Below, in pieces: positions 54,610-63,186 of a stretch of 64,000 bases of DNA; position 1 is the stretch's first letter, and each line of letters begins with the position of its first letter. A model generated the notes under the pieces. It was not told the DNA's origin. It was given only the letters and a program-made list of their open reading frames with translations, and did no database searches. The translations under genes and the position numbers were made by a program. Source of the stretch: Serpentinicella sp031432315 (GTDB lineage Bacteria > Bacillota > Clostridia > Peptostreptococcales > Natronincolaceae); NCBI RefSeq assembly GCF_031432315.1, contig NZ_JAVKGO010000012.1:1-64000 (forward strand), in the 5' to 3' direction.

Positions 54610-55317
54610 CTAGATCACCTCCAGCTTTTCTAGATCTACTTTACCCTCGTATAATGCTTTTCCAACAATGGCACCAGCAACATCTATCTCTTTTAACTTC
54701 GTTAGGTCCTCCGGACAGGACACCCCACCAGAAGCAATAATATCTATATCTACTTGTTTCTTTAAATGCGCAATGGATTCGAAATTTGGTCCTTTCATCA
54801 TCCCATCTCTTGCTATATCCGTATAAACAATGGTTTTAACCCCAATTTCCTGAACTTCCTTTGCAAACTCAACTGCGGATACCTCACTAGTTTTAACCCA
54901 GCCATCTACTGCAACAAATCCGTTATGGGCATCAATAGATACAACGATTTTATCTTTGTATAAATTAACTGCCTCTTTTAACATCTCTTTATCTTGTAGT
55001 GCTTTTGTTCCAAGAATCACCTTGCTTACTCCTACATCTAATAAACCTTTAATGGATGCTAAGCTTCGTATACCACCACCAACCTGAATTGGAATATTTA
55101 CAGCGTCAACAATCTTTTTTATCACTGGTAAGTTTTTTGATACACCATCAAAAGCTCCATCCAAATCAACTACATGTAAAATTTTTGCCCCTTTACTTTC
55201 CCACTGCTGAGCCACATCCTCAGGTTTTTCAAAGTAAATCGTTTCCTCATCCTTTTTCCCCTGGGTCAGCCTTACACATTTCCCATCTTTAATATCTATT
55301 GCTGGATATACTAACAC
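54610..55317 (-). CDS. hisA: Phosphoribosylformimino-AICAR ribotide isomerase HisA
   Basis: 235-residue (beta/alpha)8 isomerase with catalytic Asp8 (PAIDIKDG) and Asp129 (VVSIDA). It overlaps hisH by one base. Confidence 0.98.
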   Translation of the reverse strand: MLVYPAIDIKDGKCVRLTQGKKDEETIYFEKPEDVAQQWESKGAKILHVVDLDGAFDGVSKNLPVIKKIVDAVNIPIQVGGGIRSLASIKGLLDVGVSKVILGTKALQDKEMLKEAVNLYKDKIVVSIDAHNGFVAVDGWVKTSEVSAVEFAKEVQEIGVKTIVYTDIARDGMMKGPNFESIAHLKKQVDIDIIASGGVSCPEDLTKLKEIDVAGAIVGKALYEGKVDLEKLEVI

Positions 55318-55916
55318 TAAATCAACTCCCCAAAATTCTTTAAAATCTTTAATCCTGATTTTCCACTCTTTTCAGGATGAAATTGTATTCCCCATACATT
55401 ATCTTTTTGTACAATTGCTGGAATATCCATTTTGTAATCTGTAGATGCAACCACCACATCTTGATGACACTTTGCATAATAAGAATGAACAAAATAAAAA
55501 TTCGTTCCTGGTGTAATCCCTTTTAAAATAGCACTTTCCTGATTTATATTTAGCTGGTTCCATCCCATGTGAGGAACTTTTCTTCCCTCGGGAATTTTAA
55601 CAATGTCCCCTTCAACTAATCCTAGTCCTTGACACTTCTCCACTTCGTAACCATGATCAAATAAAATTTGCATACCAAGACAGATGCCAAGAAAAGGTTT
55701 TCCTTTACTTACTTCTTCTAAAATACTTTCCTCTAAATTTAATGTTTTTATATTTTCCATTGCGTCATAAAAAGCACCTACTCCTGGTATCACAATGCCT
55801 TCAGACGCTTTCAACACCTCAGGATCATGGGTCACTACAGCCTCCAAACCTACAGTCTCAAAGGCTTTTTGAACACTCCTTAAGTTCCCCATACCATAAT
55901 TCACAATAGCAATCAT
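55317..55916 (-). CDS. hisH: Imidazole glycerol phosphate synthase, glutaminase HisH
   Basis: 199 residues, class I glutamine amidotransferase. Triad: Cys79 (GICLGMQ), His180 and Glu182 (FHPEKSG). Supplies ammonia to HisF. 19 bp after hisB. Confidence 0.98.
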   Translation of the reverse strand: MIAIVNYGMGNLRSVQKAFETVGLEAVVTHDPEVLKASEGIVIPGVGAFYDAMENIKTLNLEESILEEVSKGKPFLGICLGMQILFDHGYEVEKCQGLGLVEGDIVKIPEGRKVPHMGWNQLNINQESAILKGITPGTNFYFVHSYYAKCHQDVVVASTDYKMDIPAIVQKDNVWGIQFHPEKSGKSGLKILKNFGELI

Positions 55917-55935
55917 ATTACTGCCTCCTCAATGA

Positions 55936-56523
55936 CTATAAGGCACCCTTGGTTGACATGACTCCTTTAATCCGCTTGTCAATCCCTGTTGCCTCATCTA
56001 ACACCCGACCAAAAGCTTTAAAGATACTTTCAATTATATGATGATCATTTTTACCGTACATATTTTTAATATGCAGCGTCATTCCACTATTAAAAGCAAA
56101 GGCTCTAAAAAACTCTTCAACCAATTGCACCTCAAAATTTCCCGTAGTATGGGCAATGTAGGCCACATCAAAATGCAAATAAGGTCGTCCACTTATATCC
56201 ACAGACACCATAGATAAGGATTCATCCATAGGTGTAAAAACCGTAGCATAACGCTTTATGCCTTTTTTATCCCCCAAGGCCTTAGCAAAGGCTTTACCTA
56301 ATACAATCCCTACATCTTCCACCGTGTGATGAAAGTCAACCTCTAAATCCCCGGTTGCCTCAACATTTAAATCAAAAAAACCATGCTTACCGATTTGAGT
56401 CAACATATGATCAAAAAATCCAATACCCGTATTAATGTTTGTTTCTCCTGAACCATCTAAGTTAATATTAACCAAAACTTCTGTTTCAGCAGTTTTTCTT
56501 TTTTCTTCACAATAACGCGCCAT
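55936..56523 (-). CDS. hisB: Imidazoleglycerol-phosphate dehydratase
   Basis: 195 residues, monofunctional HisB with the two metal motifs HHTVED and HHIIES. The start is ATG 56523 (MARYCEEKRK), 5 bp after AAGGAGGG. An in-frame extension to 56637 would translate the intergenic repeat and should be disregarded. The histidinol-phosphatase domain of enteric HisB is absent. Confidence 0.97.
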   Translation of the reverse strand: MARYCEEKRKTAETEVLVNINLDGSGETNINTGIGFFDHMLTQIGKHGFFDLNVEATGDLEVDFHHTVEDVGIVLGKAFAKALGDKKGIKRYATVFTPMDESLSMVSVDISGRPYLHFDVAYIAHTTGNFEVQLVEEFFRAFAFNSGMTLHIKNMYGKNDHHIIESIFKAFGRVLDEATGIDKRIKGVMSTKGAL

Positions 56524-56565
56524 ATAATCCCTCCTTTTTTGTGCTAAATATGATAAATATCGGCG

Positions 56566-56742
56566 AATGAATTCGTCGCTACAACCACAAACTAGCACTA
56601 GTATTTTGTCATTCCTCTCTGTGTTAGCGACTGACACAAAACTTCTTTTTGGTCATCTGCTTATGAACGAAGTGAAGAATCTCGGGTTTTATGCCTATAA
56701 TAAAAGTCAAACCCGAGATCCTTCGTTACACTCAGGATGACA
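56566..56742. repeat. Repeat island 7, inside the his operon
   Basis: Lies in the 268-bp gap between hisC and hisB: palindrome module at about 56569, 77-bp module 56608-56683, and hairpin module 56706-56742 (ATCCT/AGGAT). CTCGGGTTT of one and AAACCCGAG of the next can pair across 20 bases. The only large gap in the operon. Confidence 0.9.
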
Positions 56743-56791
56743 ACCACAACTCAAACGAATCCCCTTATACAATCAAAACCCGACTTATCCT

Positions 56792-57841
56792 CTACAAAAA
56801 CTCCCCAATCAATCGAAGTACCTTTTTATTTTCCTCCGGCGTTCCGATGGACATTCTCAGGCATCCAGCCAAAGGTCCTGTTTCACCAAAGTATCGAATC
56901 AATATTTTGTTCTCCAAAAGATATTCATATAAGCCTTTTGCATTCTCCATCTTGAATAAAATAAAGTTTGCCTCACTGTCGAAAACTTTAAGACCAAGTG
57001 CTTTTAATGCCTCAGAAACAACTTCCCGTTCTTTAATAATGTCATCAATAATCTCCATAGCCCAGCTTTTGTTTTCTAAGCATACCTTAGCCGCCACCTG
57101 ATCAATGCTACTGACATTATAAGGTGGCTTTACACGATTAACAGCTTTCGTAAGCACTTCAGATGCAATAGAATATCCTATTCTCGCTCCTGCTAATCCA
57201 AAGGCCTTTGAAAGGGTTCTTAATACCATTAAATTTGGATACTTATCTACCAAATCCACTGCACTTTCATTGAAAAATTCCATGTACGCTTCATCTACTA
57301 CAACAATGCCTTTTGCCTTTTTTGTAATTTCTATAATGTCTTCCTTTGCAATTACGCCCCCAGTAGGATTATTCGGATTTGTCATAAAAACAATTTTTGG
57401 TTGCTCTTTTTCCATCACATTAATAAAATTTTTACAGTCAAATTCAAAATCGTTACCCAAAGGCACCTCAAGGGTTTTGCCCCCGGCAATTTTATTTGTA
57501 ATTCGGTACATATCAAAGGTGGGCGTATGAATGAGAATCTTATCCTCCGGATCGATAAATGCATTAATAATGAGTGTAATAATCTGATCAGATCCACAGC
57601 CTAAAATCACTTGATTAATATTAATATTAAAATCATCAGCGATCATCTGTCTAACCACTGTTGAATCACTATCTGGATAATGATTGATCTTTACACCCTT
57701 AAGCGCTTCAGCAATTTTATCATTCAGTTGCAAAGCAACATGGTTATTTTCATTTGCATCTAGCTTAATATCTACTACATAGTTTTTCGGCGTGTAAGGC
57801 ACTAAGTCTCTTACACTTTTCTTTAAAAGCCCTTCTATCAT
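56792..57841 (-). CDS. hisC: Histidinol-phosphate aminotransferase
   Basis: 349 residues, PLP fold type I. PLP-Lys in RTLSKAFGLAGARIGY (about 215-220) and the NPNNPTGG motif near 155. It overlaps hisD by one base. Followed by the repeat-filled gap before hisB. Confidence 0.97.
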   Translation of the reverse strand: MIEGLLKKSVRDLVPYTPKNYVVDIKLDANENNHVALQLNDKIAEALKGVKINHYPDSDSTVVRQMIADDFNININQVILGCGSDQIITLIINAFIDPEDKILIHTPTFDMYRITNKIAGGKTLEVPLGNDFEFDCKNFINVMEKEQPKIVFMTNPNNPTGGVIAKEDIIEITKKAKGIVVVDEAYMEFFNESAVDLVDKYPNLMVLRTLSKAFGLAGARIGYSIASEVLTKAVNRVKPPYNVSSIDQVAAKVCLENKSWAMEIIDDIIKEREVVSEALKALGLKVFDSEANFILFKMENAKGLYEYLLENKILIRYFGETGPLAGCLRMSIGTPEENKKVLRLIGEFL

Positions 57842-59133
57842 TATTCAAACCTCACTTTAATGGAGTTTCTGTGTGCCGTTAACCCTTCTTGTTCTGCCAT
57901 CTTCATTGCCGCATCTTTCACGCCACTTAAAGCCGCTTTACTATAATAAATAACACTTGATTTTTTTACAAAATCGTCAACAGATAGGGGTGAATAGAAC
58001 TTAGCAGTTCCACTAGTTGGTAATACGTGGTTTGGTCCTGCAACATAATCTCCTAAAGGTTCTGGTGCGTAATCTCCTAAGAAAATAGCTCCAGCATTTT
58101 GTATTTTGTTTAGTAGTTCAAAAGGGTTTTTAACACATACTTCTAAATGCTCCGGTGCAATTTCATCCGATAGCTTAATTGCTTCATCCATTGTATCGGT
58201 CACAATAATTTTCCCAAAGTTTTTCAAGGATTTTTTAACAATGTCTTGTCTTTCTAATAAAGATGTTTGCCTTTGAAGTTCTAATTGTACGGTTTTTGCC
58301 AAGGCTTCACTCGTTGTAATTAAAATAGAAGAAGCAAGTTCATCATGCTCTGCTTGAGAAAGCATATCCGCTGCTACAAAAGTTGCCTTAGCGGTTTCAT
58401 CCGCAAGAATTAATATTTCACTTGGTCCAGCAATCATATCAATATCCACGTATCCGTAAACTAACCTTTTTGCCGTAGCTACATATATATTTCCTGGTCC
58501 TACAATTTTGTTAACATTAGGAATCGTTTCTGTACCAAAGGCTAAAGCTCCTACTGCTTGGGCACCACCTACTTTATAGATTTCATCTACACCGGCTTCT
58601 TTAGCAGCCACTAAAATACCCACATTCACACCACCGTCTTTTGAAGGTGGCGTCGTCATTACAATCTTTTTAACCCCAGCCACAATAGCTGGAATTGCAT
58701 TCATTAGAACAGATGAAGGGTAAGGTGCTGTTCCCCCAGGAACATAAATTCCCGCACTACTCACTGGTGTAACTTTTTGACCCAACAAAATATTCGGATC
58801 ATCCGATGTAAACCAAGAATTTTGTTTTTGTTTCATATGATAATTTTTTATATTTTCAATCGCTAGTTTAATTGCGTCTATGTATTCCTGATCAACTTGC
58901 TCATAAGCTTTTTCAATCTCTTCTGGCGTTACTTTTAACCCTGTCTTCGATAAGTCTACACCATCAAATTTTTTCGTTAAACTAATTAAAGCTTTATCTC
59001 CTTCTTGTTTAACCTGATCAAGAATATTTTGAACCCCATCATTATATTCACTAAAATCAACAGAGCTTCTGGAACTCAACTCCTCAAATAAAGATGTCTT
59101 TTCCGAATCCTGCAAATTTAATATATCAATCAT
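57841..59133 (-). CDS. hisD: Histidinol dehydrogenase
   Basis: 430 residues, zinc enzyme oxidising histidinol to histidine in two NAD steps. Conserved AGIYVPGGTAPYPSSVLMN, DMIAGPSEILILAD, SQAEHDE and GPNHVLPTSGTA motifs are intact. Adjacent to hisG with no gap. Confidence 0.98.
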   Translation of the reverse strand: MIDILNLQDSEKTSLFEELSSRSSVDFSEYNDGVQNILDQVKQEGDKALISLTKKFDGVDLSKTGLKVTPEEIEKAYEQVDQEYIDAIKLAIENIKNYHMKQKQNSWFTSDDPNILLGQKVTPVSSAGIYVPGGTAPYPSSVLMNAIPAIVAGVKKIVMTTPPSKDGGVNVGILVAAKEAGVDEIYKVGGAQAVGALAFGTETIPNVNKIVGPGNIYVATAKRLVYGYVDIDMIAGPSEILILADETAKATFVAADMLSQAEHDELASSILITTSEALAKTVQLELQRQTSLLERQDIVKKSLKNFGKIIVTDTMDEAIKLSDEIAPEHLEVCVKNPFELLNKIQNAGAIFLGDYAPEPLGDYVAGPNHVLPTSGTAKFYSPLSVDDFVKKSSVIYYSKAALSGVKDAAMKMAEQEGLTAHRNSIKVRFE

Positions 59134-59772
59134 TTATTTCTCCCCCTTGTCTATCTCCTTAGATATTCTTTCAATCAATGCTGTAACTTTTTTCTTTTTC
59201 GTTTTAAAACTTACTTTATTAACGACTAACCTTGCACTAATTTGTGCAACATCCTCTAGTACAATTAGTCCATTTTCTTTTAAGGTTTTTCCTGTTTCCA
59301 CTATATCAACAATTACATCTGCTAAACCCATAATTGGTGCTAACTCAACAGATCCTTCTTGTTTGATTACTTCTACAGACTGCCCTTTTTCTGCGAAAAA
59401 CTTTTTTGTTACATTTGTATATTTTGAAGCAACGGTCAAGTGCTTCATTTTGTTATAAGGTAAGTCCACCTTACCTGCCACAGCAAACTTACACTTCCCA
59501 AATTTTAAATCCAAAACCTCATACAGCTGTTTATCCGCTTCTAACAAAGTATCTTTACCCACTATACCAACATCTACAACCCCATGTTCTACATAAGTAG
59601 GTACGTCAGCAGCCTTTAATAAAATGATTTCTAGCCCTTCCTCAGGTATTTCAAATACCAGCTTTCTAGAAGGCTTTTGTAATTCACTACAATCTAAACC
59701 GGATTCATGTAGCAAATTTATTGCATAATCAGCCAAACGACCTTTTGCAACTGCAATTTTTACTTTTTCCAT
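59134..59772 (-). CDS. hisG: ATP phosphoribosyltransferase, short form
   Basis: 212 residues: the short catalytic HisG, lacking the C-terminal regulatory domain of the ~300-residue form. It therefore needs HisZ, encoded 16 bp upstream. KIAVAKGRL at the N terminus and GIVGKDTL are conserved. Confidence 0.97.
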   Translation of the reverse strand: MEKVKIAVAKGRLADYAINLLHESGLDCSELQKPSRKLVFEIPEEGLEIILLKAADVPTYVEHGVVDVGIVGKDTLLEADKQLYEVLDLKFGKCKFAVAGKVDLPYNKMKHLTVASKYTNVTKKFFAEKGQSVEVIKQEGSVELAPIMGLADVIVDIVETGKTLKENGLIVLEDVAQISARLVVNKVSFKTKKKKVTALIERISKEIDKGEK

Positions 59773-59788
59773 AAATATATCCCCCTAT

Positions 59789-60985
59789 CTAAACCAAATC
59801 CTCCAGCTGTTCTGCCTCTATTATAATGTCTACTTTTCTTCTTTTTCCGTAGGCTTCGATTTCTTCTTTTTTATCTAACAGTGAAATCTCCACAATGCAC
59901 CCCTGTTCTCTCATGCGTTTAATTTCTTCTAGATGCTTTTTATTAATATTTCCACGGTCAATCACTAAGTAATGCGTTCTAAAAGCCATATTAAGCTTTT
60001 CTTGAAGCTTAAGGGCTTTTGTTATTTTGTTAATCACAAAAGCAAATCCTGTTGCCGGGCAGTTAAGGCCAAAGTTCTCCATAAGCTGATTATAACGACC
60101 ACCACTCAAAAGCACGACTCCTAAGGATTTTGTAAAACCTTTAAAAATAATTCCTGTATAATACTCTAAACGAGCTACCATTCCTAAGTCTATTGAGATA
60201 TAGTCTCCTAAGCCAATATCGTCAATAGCCCTGCAAATTTGTGCCAGCTCCTCTTTTGCCACTTTCATGGCTTCCGTTAAAGGTAACTCCTCTAAAGATT
60301 GTAATACTTCCTCTGGACTACCAAATAAGCGGGGTATTTCTTTTAAAATTTTAGCCATATTTGGTGCTACATCTAGACTTTCAATATAGTCGCCAATTTC
60401 AACGAAGTTTTTATTTTCTATAAACCCTATCAGTTTTTCTTTTTGTTCTTCAGTAATTTGTATATTTTCAAAAACCTCTTTAAGAATTTTTACCTGTCCG
60501 ATATCAATTTGTACATCTTCTACTCCTAGATGCTTTAGGTTTTCGATTGCCGTTACAATAATCTCGACATCTGCTTTATAGGATGATACCCCAAAAATCT
60601 CTACCCCAGCTTGTCTAAACTCCCGTTTTTTACCCGCCTGTTCCTCATCTATACGAAAAACATTTTGTACATAAGAAAGCTTTAAGGGATAGATAAAATC
60701 CTTCATTTTTGTTCCGACCATTCTAGCTATAGGAATGGTGCAATCCGGTCTTAAAACTAATAATCTCCCGTTGGTGTCAATCAATTTAAACATTTGATCC
60801 CCACTAGCATCTTGATCATCAAAAGAAAAGATATCATAATACTCAAGGGTGGGGCTGCTTACTTCCATATAGCCCATACTGCTAAAATGGGCCATCAATT
60901 TATCCTCTATATATCTTCTGTATACACAGTCATCAATTAGTAAATCTTGTACCCCTTCCGGTAATAATACTCTTTTTGATACCAT
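59789..60985 (-). CDS. hisZ: ATP phosphoribosyltransferase regulatory subunit HisZ
   Basis: 398-residue histidyl-tRNA-synthetase paralogue without the anticodon-binding domain. Motif 2-like FRQAGVEIFG and LRPDCTIPIAR are seen; full synthetase length would be about 420. It binds HisG and confers histidine feedback. First gene of the operon behind a consensus promoter. Confidence 0.95.
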   Translation of the reverse strand: MVSKRVLLPEGVQDLLIDDCVYRRYIEDKLMAHFSSMGYMEVSSPTLEYYDIFSFDDQDASGDQMFKLIDTNGRLLVLRPDCTIPIARMVGTKMKDFIYPLKLSYVQNVFRIDEEQAGKKREFRQAGVEIFGVSSYKADVEIIVTAIENLKHLGVEDVQIDIGQVKILKEVFENIQITEEQKEKLIGFIENKNFVEIGDYIESLDVAPNMAKILKEIPRLFGSPEEVLQSLEELPLTEAMKVAKEELAQICRAIDDIGLGDYISIDLGMVARLEYYTGIIFKGFTKSLGVVLLSGGRYNQLMENFGLNCPATGFAFVINKITKALKLQEKLNMAFRTHYLVIDRGNINKKHLEEIKRMREQGCIVEISLLDKKEEIEAYGKRRKVDIIIEAEQLEDLV

Positions 60986-61044
60986 AACGTCCCGCCTTTC
61001 GCTTTATCTAATTAAAGTGGTGAATTGAAAAAGCACTTTCAAGC

Positions 61045-61073
61045 ATAATACCTTTTCTTACTGAATTTGTCAA
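61045..61073 (-). promoter_or_regulatory. his operon sigma-A promoter
   Basis: Minus strand TTGACA (61073-61068), 17-bp spacer, TATTAT (61050-61045). The leader to hisZ is about 50 bases, too short for a T-box, so no His-tRNA riboswitch is expected. Confidence 0.85.
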
Positions 61074-61145
61074 TAGATATTGTTAGTATTTATGAAATAT
61101 TCTAATAATTTATAAAGTAAATTTGACATTTATTGATGTTTCTCC

Positions 61146-61785
61146 TGCTTTTACGAAACCTTCGAATGAATTCGAAGCTACAGATGAAGGGTAATAATTT
61201 GTATTATAGTAGCGGCGAATTCATTCGCAAAATGACGGAAAGTTGGAAAGTTAGACAGTTGGACAGTTGGACAGTTGGTTAGTTGGTTAGGAAATTCGCA
61301 AACCTTGAAACCAGATACTTCACTACGTTGAACATATCAGTTCGTCTAGTTTTAACAATAGTTGAGCAGTTGTTCAACCATTGTTCAACCATTGTTCCAC
61401 TATCGTTCAACCATTGTTCCACTACCGTAATCGGTAGAGGCGAATTCATTCGCAAAATGACTTAAAGTTGGAAAGTTGGAAAGTTGGAAAGTGGAAAGTG
61501 GAAAGAAAAAGAAGAAACAAAAACGAGATCCTTCGTTACACTCAGGATGACTTGTTAGTTGGACAGTTGTTAAACCATAGTTAAACGATTGTTAAACCAT
61601 AGTTAAACCATTGTTAAACTATCGTTCCACTATCGTAATAAGTTGGAAAGTGGAAGGGTAAATTCAAAACCGAGATTCTTCAATTGACTTAAGATGAGGT
61701 TTGTTTCGAAACCTTCGAATGAATTCGAAGCTACAGATGAAGGTAAGACCTTGTATTGTAGTAGAAGCGAATTCATTCGCCAATA
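61146..61785. repeat. Repeat island 8: largest composite
   Basis: Two ~80-bp near-copies with inverted ends (about 61148-61228 and 61700-61782); six 8-bp units 61237-61284; 11-bp arrays 61361-61429 and 61569-61637; palindrome modules; hairpin modules 61519-61551 (ATCCT/AGGAT) and about 61662-61694. The 862-bp gap between hisZ and the phaC-like gene holds no credible gene. Confidence 0.9.
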
Positions 61786-61847
61786 TAAAGAATTAAAATC
61801 AAGATTCCTAGATTTATTCATGACATAACTTAAGAGGAATCTCGGTT

Positions 61848-62861
61848 CTAATTACTTTTCAACCAATTTACCGCGGCAGGCCAGGAATGATATTTGGCAA
61901 AACATCCTGCGGTAGTACTTAGATGCCCTCCAGGGATGCACAATTCCTTGACATTTTTTAGTCTTTTTATTGGCGCTGACATAACTTTTGGGGATATATC
62001 ATCGTTATCTGCCACTATGCTCAGTACTGGATGCTTAATCTTTTCTAAATCTATCTTTTTACCATCTAAATAAAATCTTTTATTTATTAAGTCGTTTTTC
62101 TTGTAAAAGTGTATGATCCACTCATGTAGTGCATTTCTTGCCATTGGCACTGCATCATTTTCCCAACGATTAACAGGCTTTAACCAATTTAATGTCTTAT
62201 TATTCTTAAAAATATTATTAACGAGTCTTTCAAAAGGATAGTCTGGTACATCCGTAAGTTCTATATGGTAATTAAAGTTTGGAAATAACCCTAACCATGT
62301 TTCTGGCATAAATTTAGTCCAGTGAAATACTCCACCATACGTAAAGTCTACTGGAGTATTAAATAAAACTATTTTATTAAAACTTTCTGGAAATAATGAT
62401 GCCAGCATTAAAGCATATGTGCCACCCTGACAATAACCAATTAGATTTATTTTTTTTATATTCAATTTCTCTTTTACCTTTTCAATAGCTACAAACAGAC
62501 GAGACAAAATTTGATCTTCTATAGACATTTCATATTGATCCTCTGATACGATTCCCCAGTCAAATAAAAAAATATCATAGCCATGTTGATTTAAATATTC
62601 TATTAAGCTATTCCCAGAATAAAGATCAAGAATATATGGCTTGTTTATCGTTGCATAAGCAATAAATACATTATCTATTTTTTCTTTATGATTAGTAGGA
62701 TAATAAAAAACACTACTTTCTTTTAATTTTAAAAAATGTTGTGGTTTTTTGGTGCCTATATGTATCTTGTCAGCTTTGAATAATCCCTTCAATTGTTTTG
62801 AAAAACGAAAATAATATTTCTCTGCTAAATACTGTATATAGTCCTCTTCAGAAATATTCAT
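61848..62861 (-). CDS. phaC: PhaC-like polyhydroxyalkanoate synthase (class III type)
   Basis: 337-residue alpha/beta hydrolase. The lipase box reads GYCQGG with Cys144 as nucleophile, the hallmark of PHA synthases. Candidates for the other triad members are an Asp at 285-288 (VADNDD) and His313 (PGGHLST). HGYDIFLFDWG is also typical of PhaC. Its length suits class III, which needs PhaE, but no phaE, phaA or phaB lies here. Could be an acyltransferase of another kind. Confidence 0.8.
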   Translation of the reverse strand: MNISEEDYIQYLAEKYYFRFSKQLKGLFKADKIHIGTKKPQHFLKLKESSVFYYPTNHKEKIDNVFIAYATINKPYILDLYSGNSLIEYLNQHGYDIFLFDWGIVSEDQYEMSIEDQILSRLFVAIEKVKEKLNIKKINLIGYCQGGTYALMLASLFPESFNKIVLFNTPVDFTYGGVFHWTKFMPETWLGLFPNFNYHIELTDVPDYPFERLVNNIFKNNKTLNWLKPVNRWENDAVPMARNALHEWIIHFYKKNDLINKRFYLDGKKIDLEKIKHPVLSIVADNDDISPKVMSAPIKRLKNVKELCIPGGHLSTTAGCFAKYHSWPAAVNWLKSN

Positions 62862-62887
62862 ATTTTGCTTACTCCTTGTTTATAAAA

Positions 62888-63124
62888 GTCAAAGTCAAAA
62901 CCGAGATCCTTCGTTACACTCAGGATGACAATTTAGTGGAAAGTTGGAAAGTTGTTAAACCATTGTTGAACCGTAGTTAAACGGTTGTTCAACAGTTGTT
63001 CAACAGTTGTTCAACAGTTGTTCAACAGTTGTTAAACCTTAGTTAAACTATCGTTAAACCATTGTTCCACTATCGTTCAACCATAGTTCCACTACCGTAC
63101 TCGGTAGAGGCGAATTCATTCGCC
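62888..63124. repeat. Repeat island 9 with a 13-unit 11-bp array
   Basis: Hairpin module 62893-62929 (ATCCT/AGGAT), two 8-bp units, then thirteen 11-bp units in perfect phase 62954-63096, then GTA, CTCGGTAGAG and the palindrome GGCGAATTCATTCGCC. Fills the 325-bp gap upstream of the phaC-like gene. Confidence 0.95.
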
Positions 63125-63140
63125 GTTTTTAGTGAGAATA

Positions 63141-63183
63141 AAAACCCGAGCACTTTCACCTTTAGCGAAAGTGCTCGGGTTTT
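63141..63183 (-). terminator. Terminator of flavin reductase gene
   Basis: Perfect 17-bp hairpin (arms 63141-63157, 63167-63183; core CCCGAGCACTTTC), followed by TATTCTC on the minus strand. Confidence 0.85.
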
Positions 63184-63186
63184 AAC

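Noticed and set aside
56524..56637. N-terminal extension of HisB
   Set aside because: The extension translates the 77-bp repeat; the real ATG at 56523 has an AAGGAGGG ribosome site and gives the standard 195 residues.
60986..61140. T-box leader for the his operon
   Set aside because: The consensus promoter leaves only about 50 bases before hisZ, and no T-box core sequence was seen.
61630..61821. 63-codon minus-strand frame downstream of the phaC-like gene
   Set aside because: Covers palindrome and hairpin repeats; composition explained by them.
62954..63096. CRISPR array
   Set aside because: Units are only 11 bp with no 30-bp spacers, and no cas genes are present.
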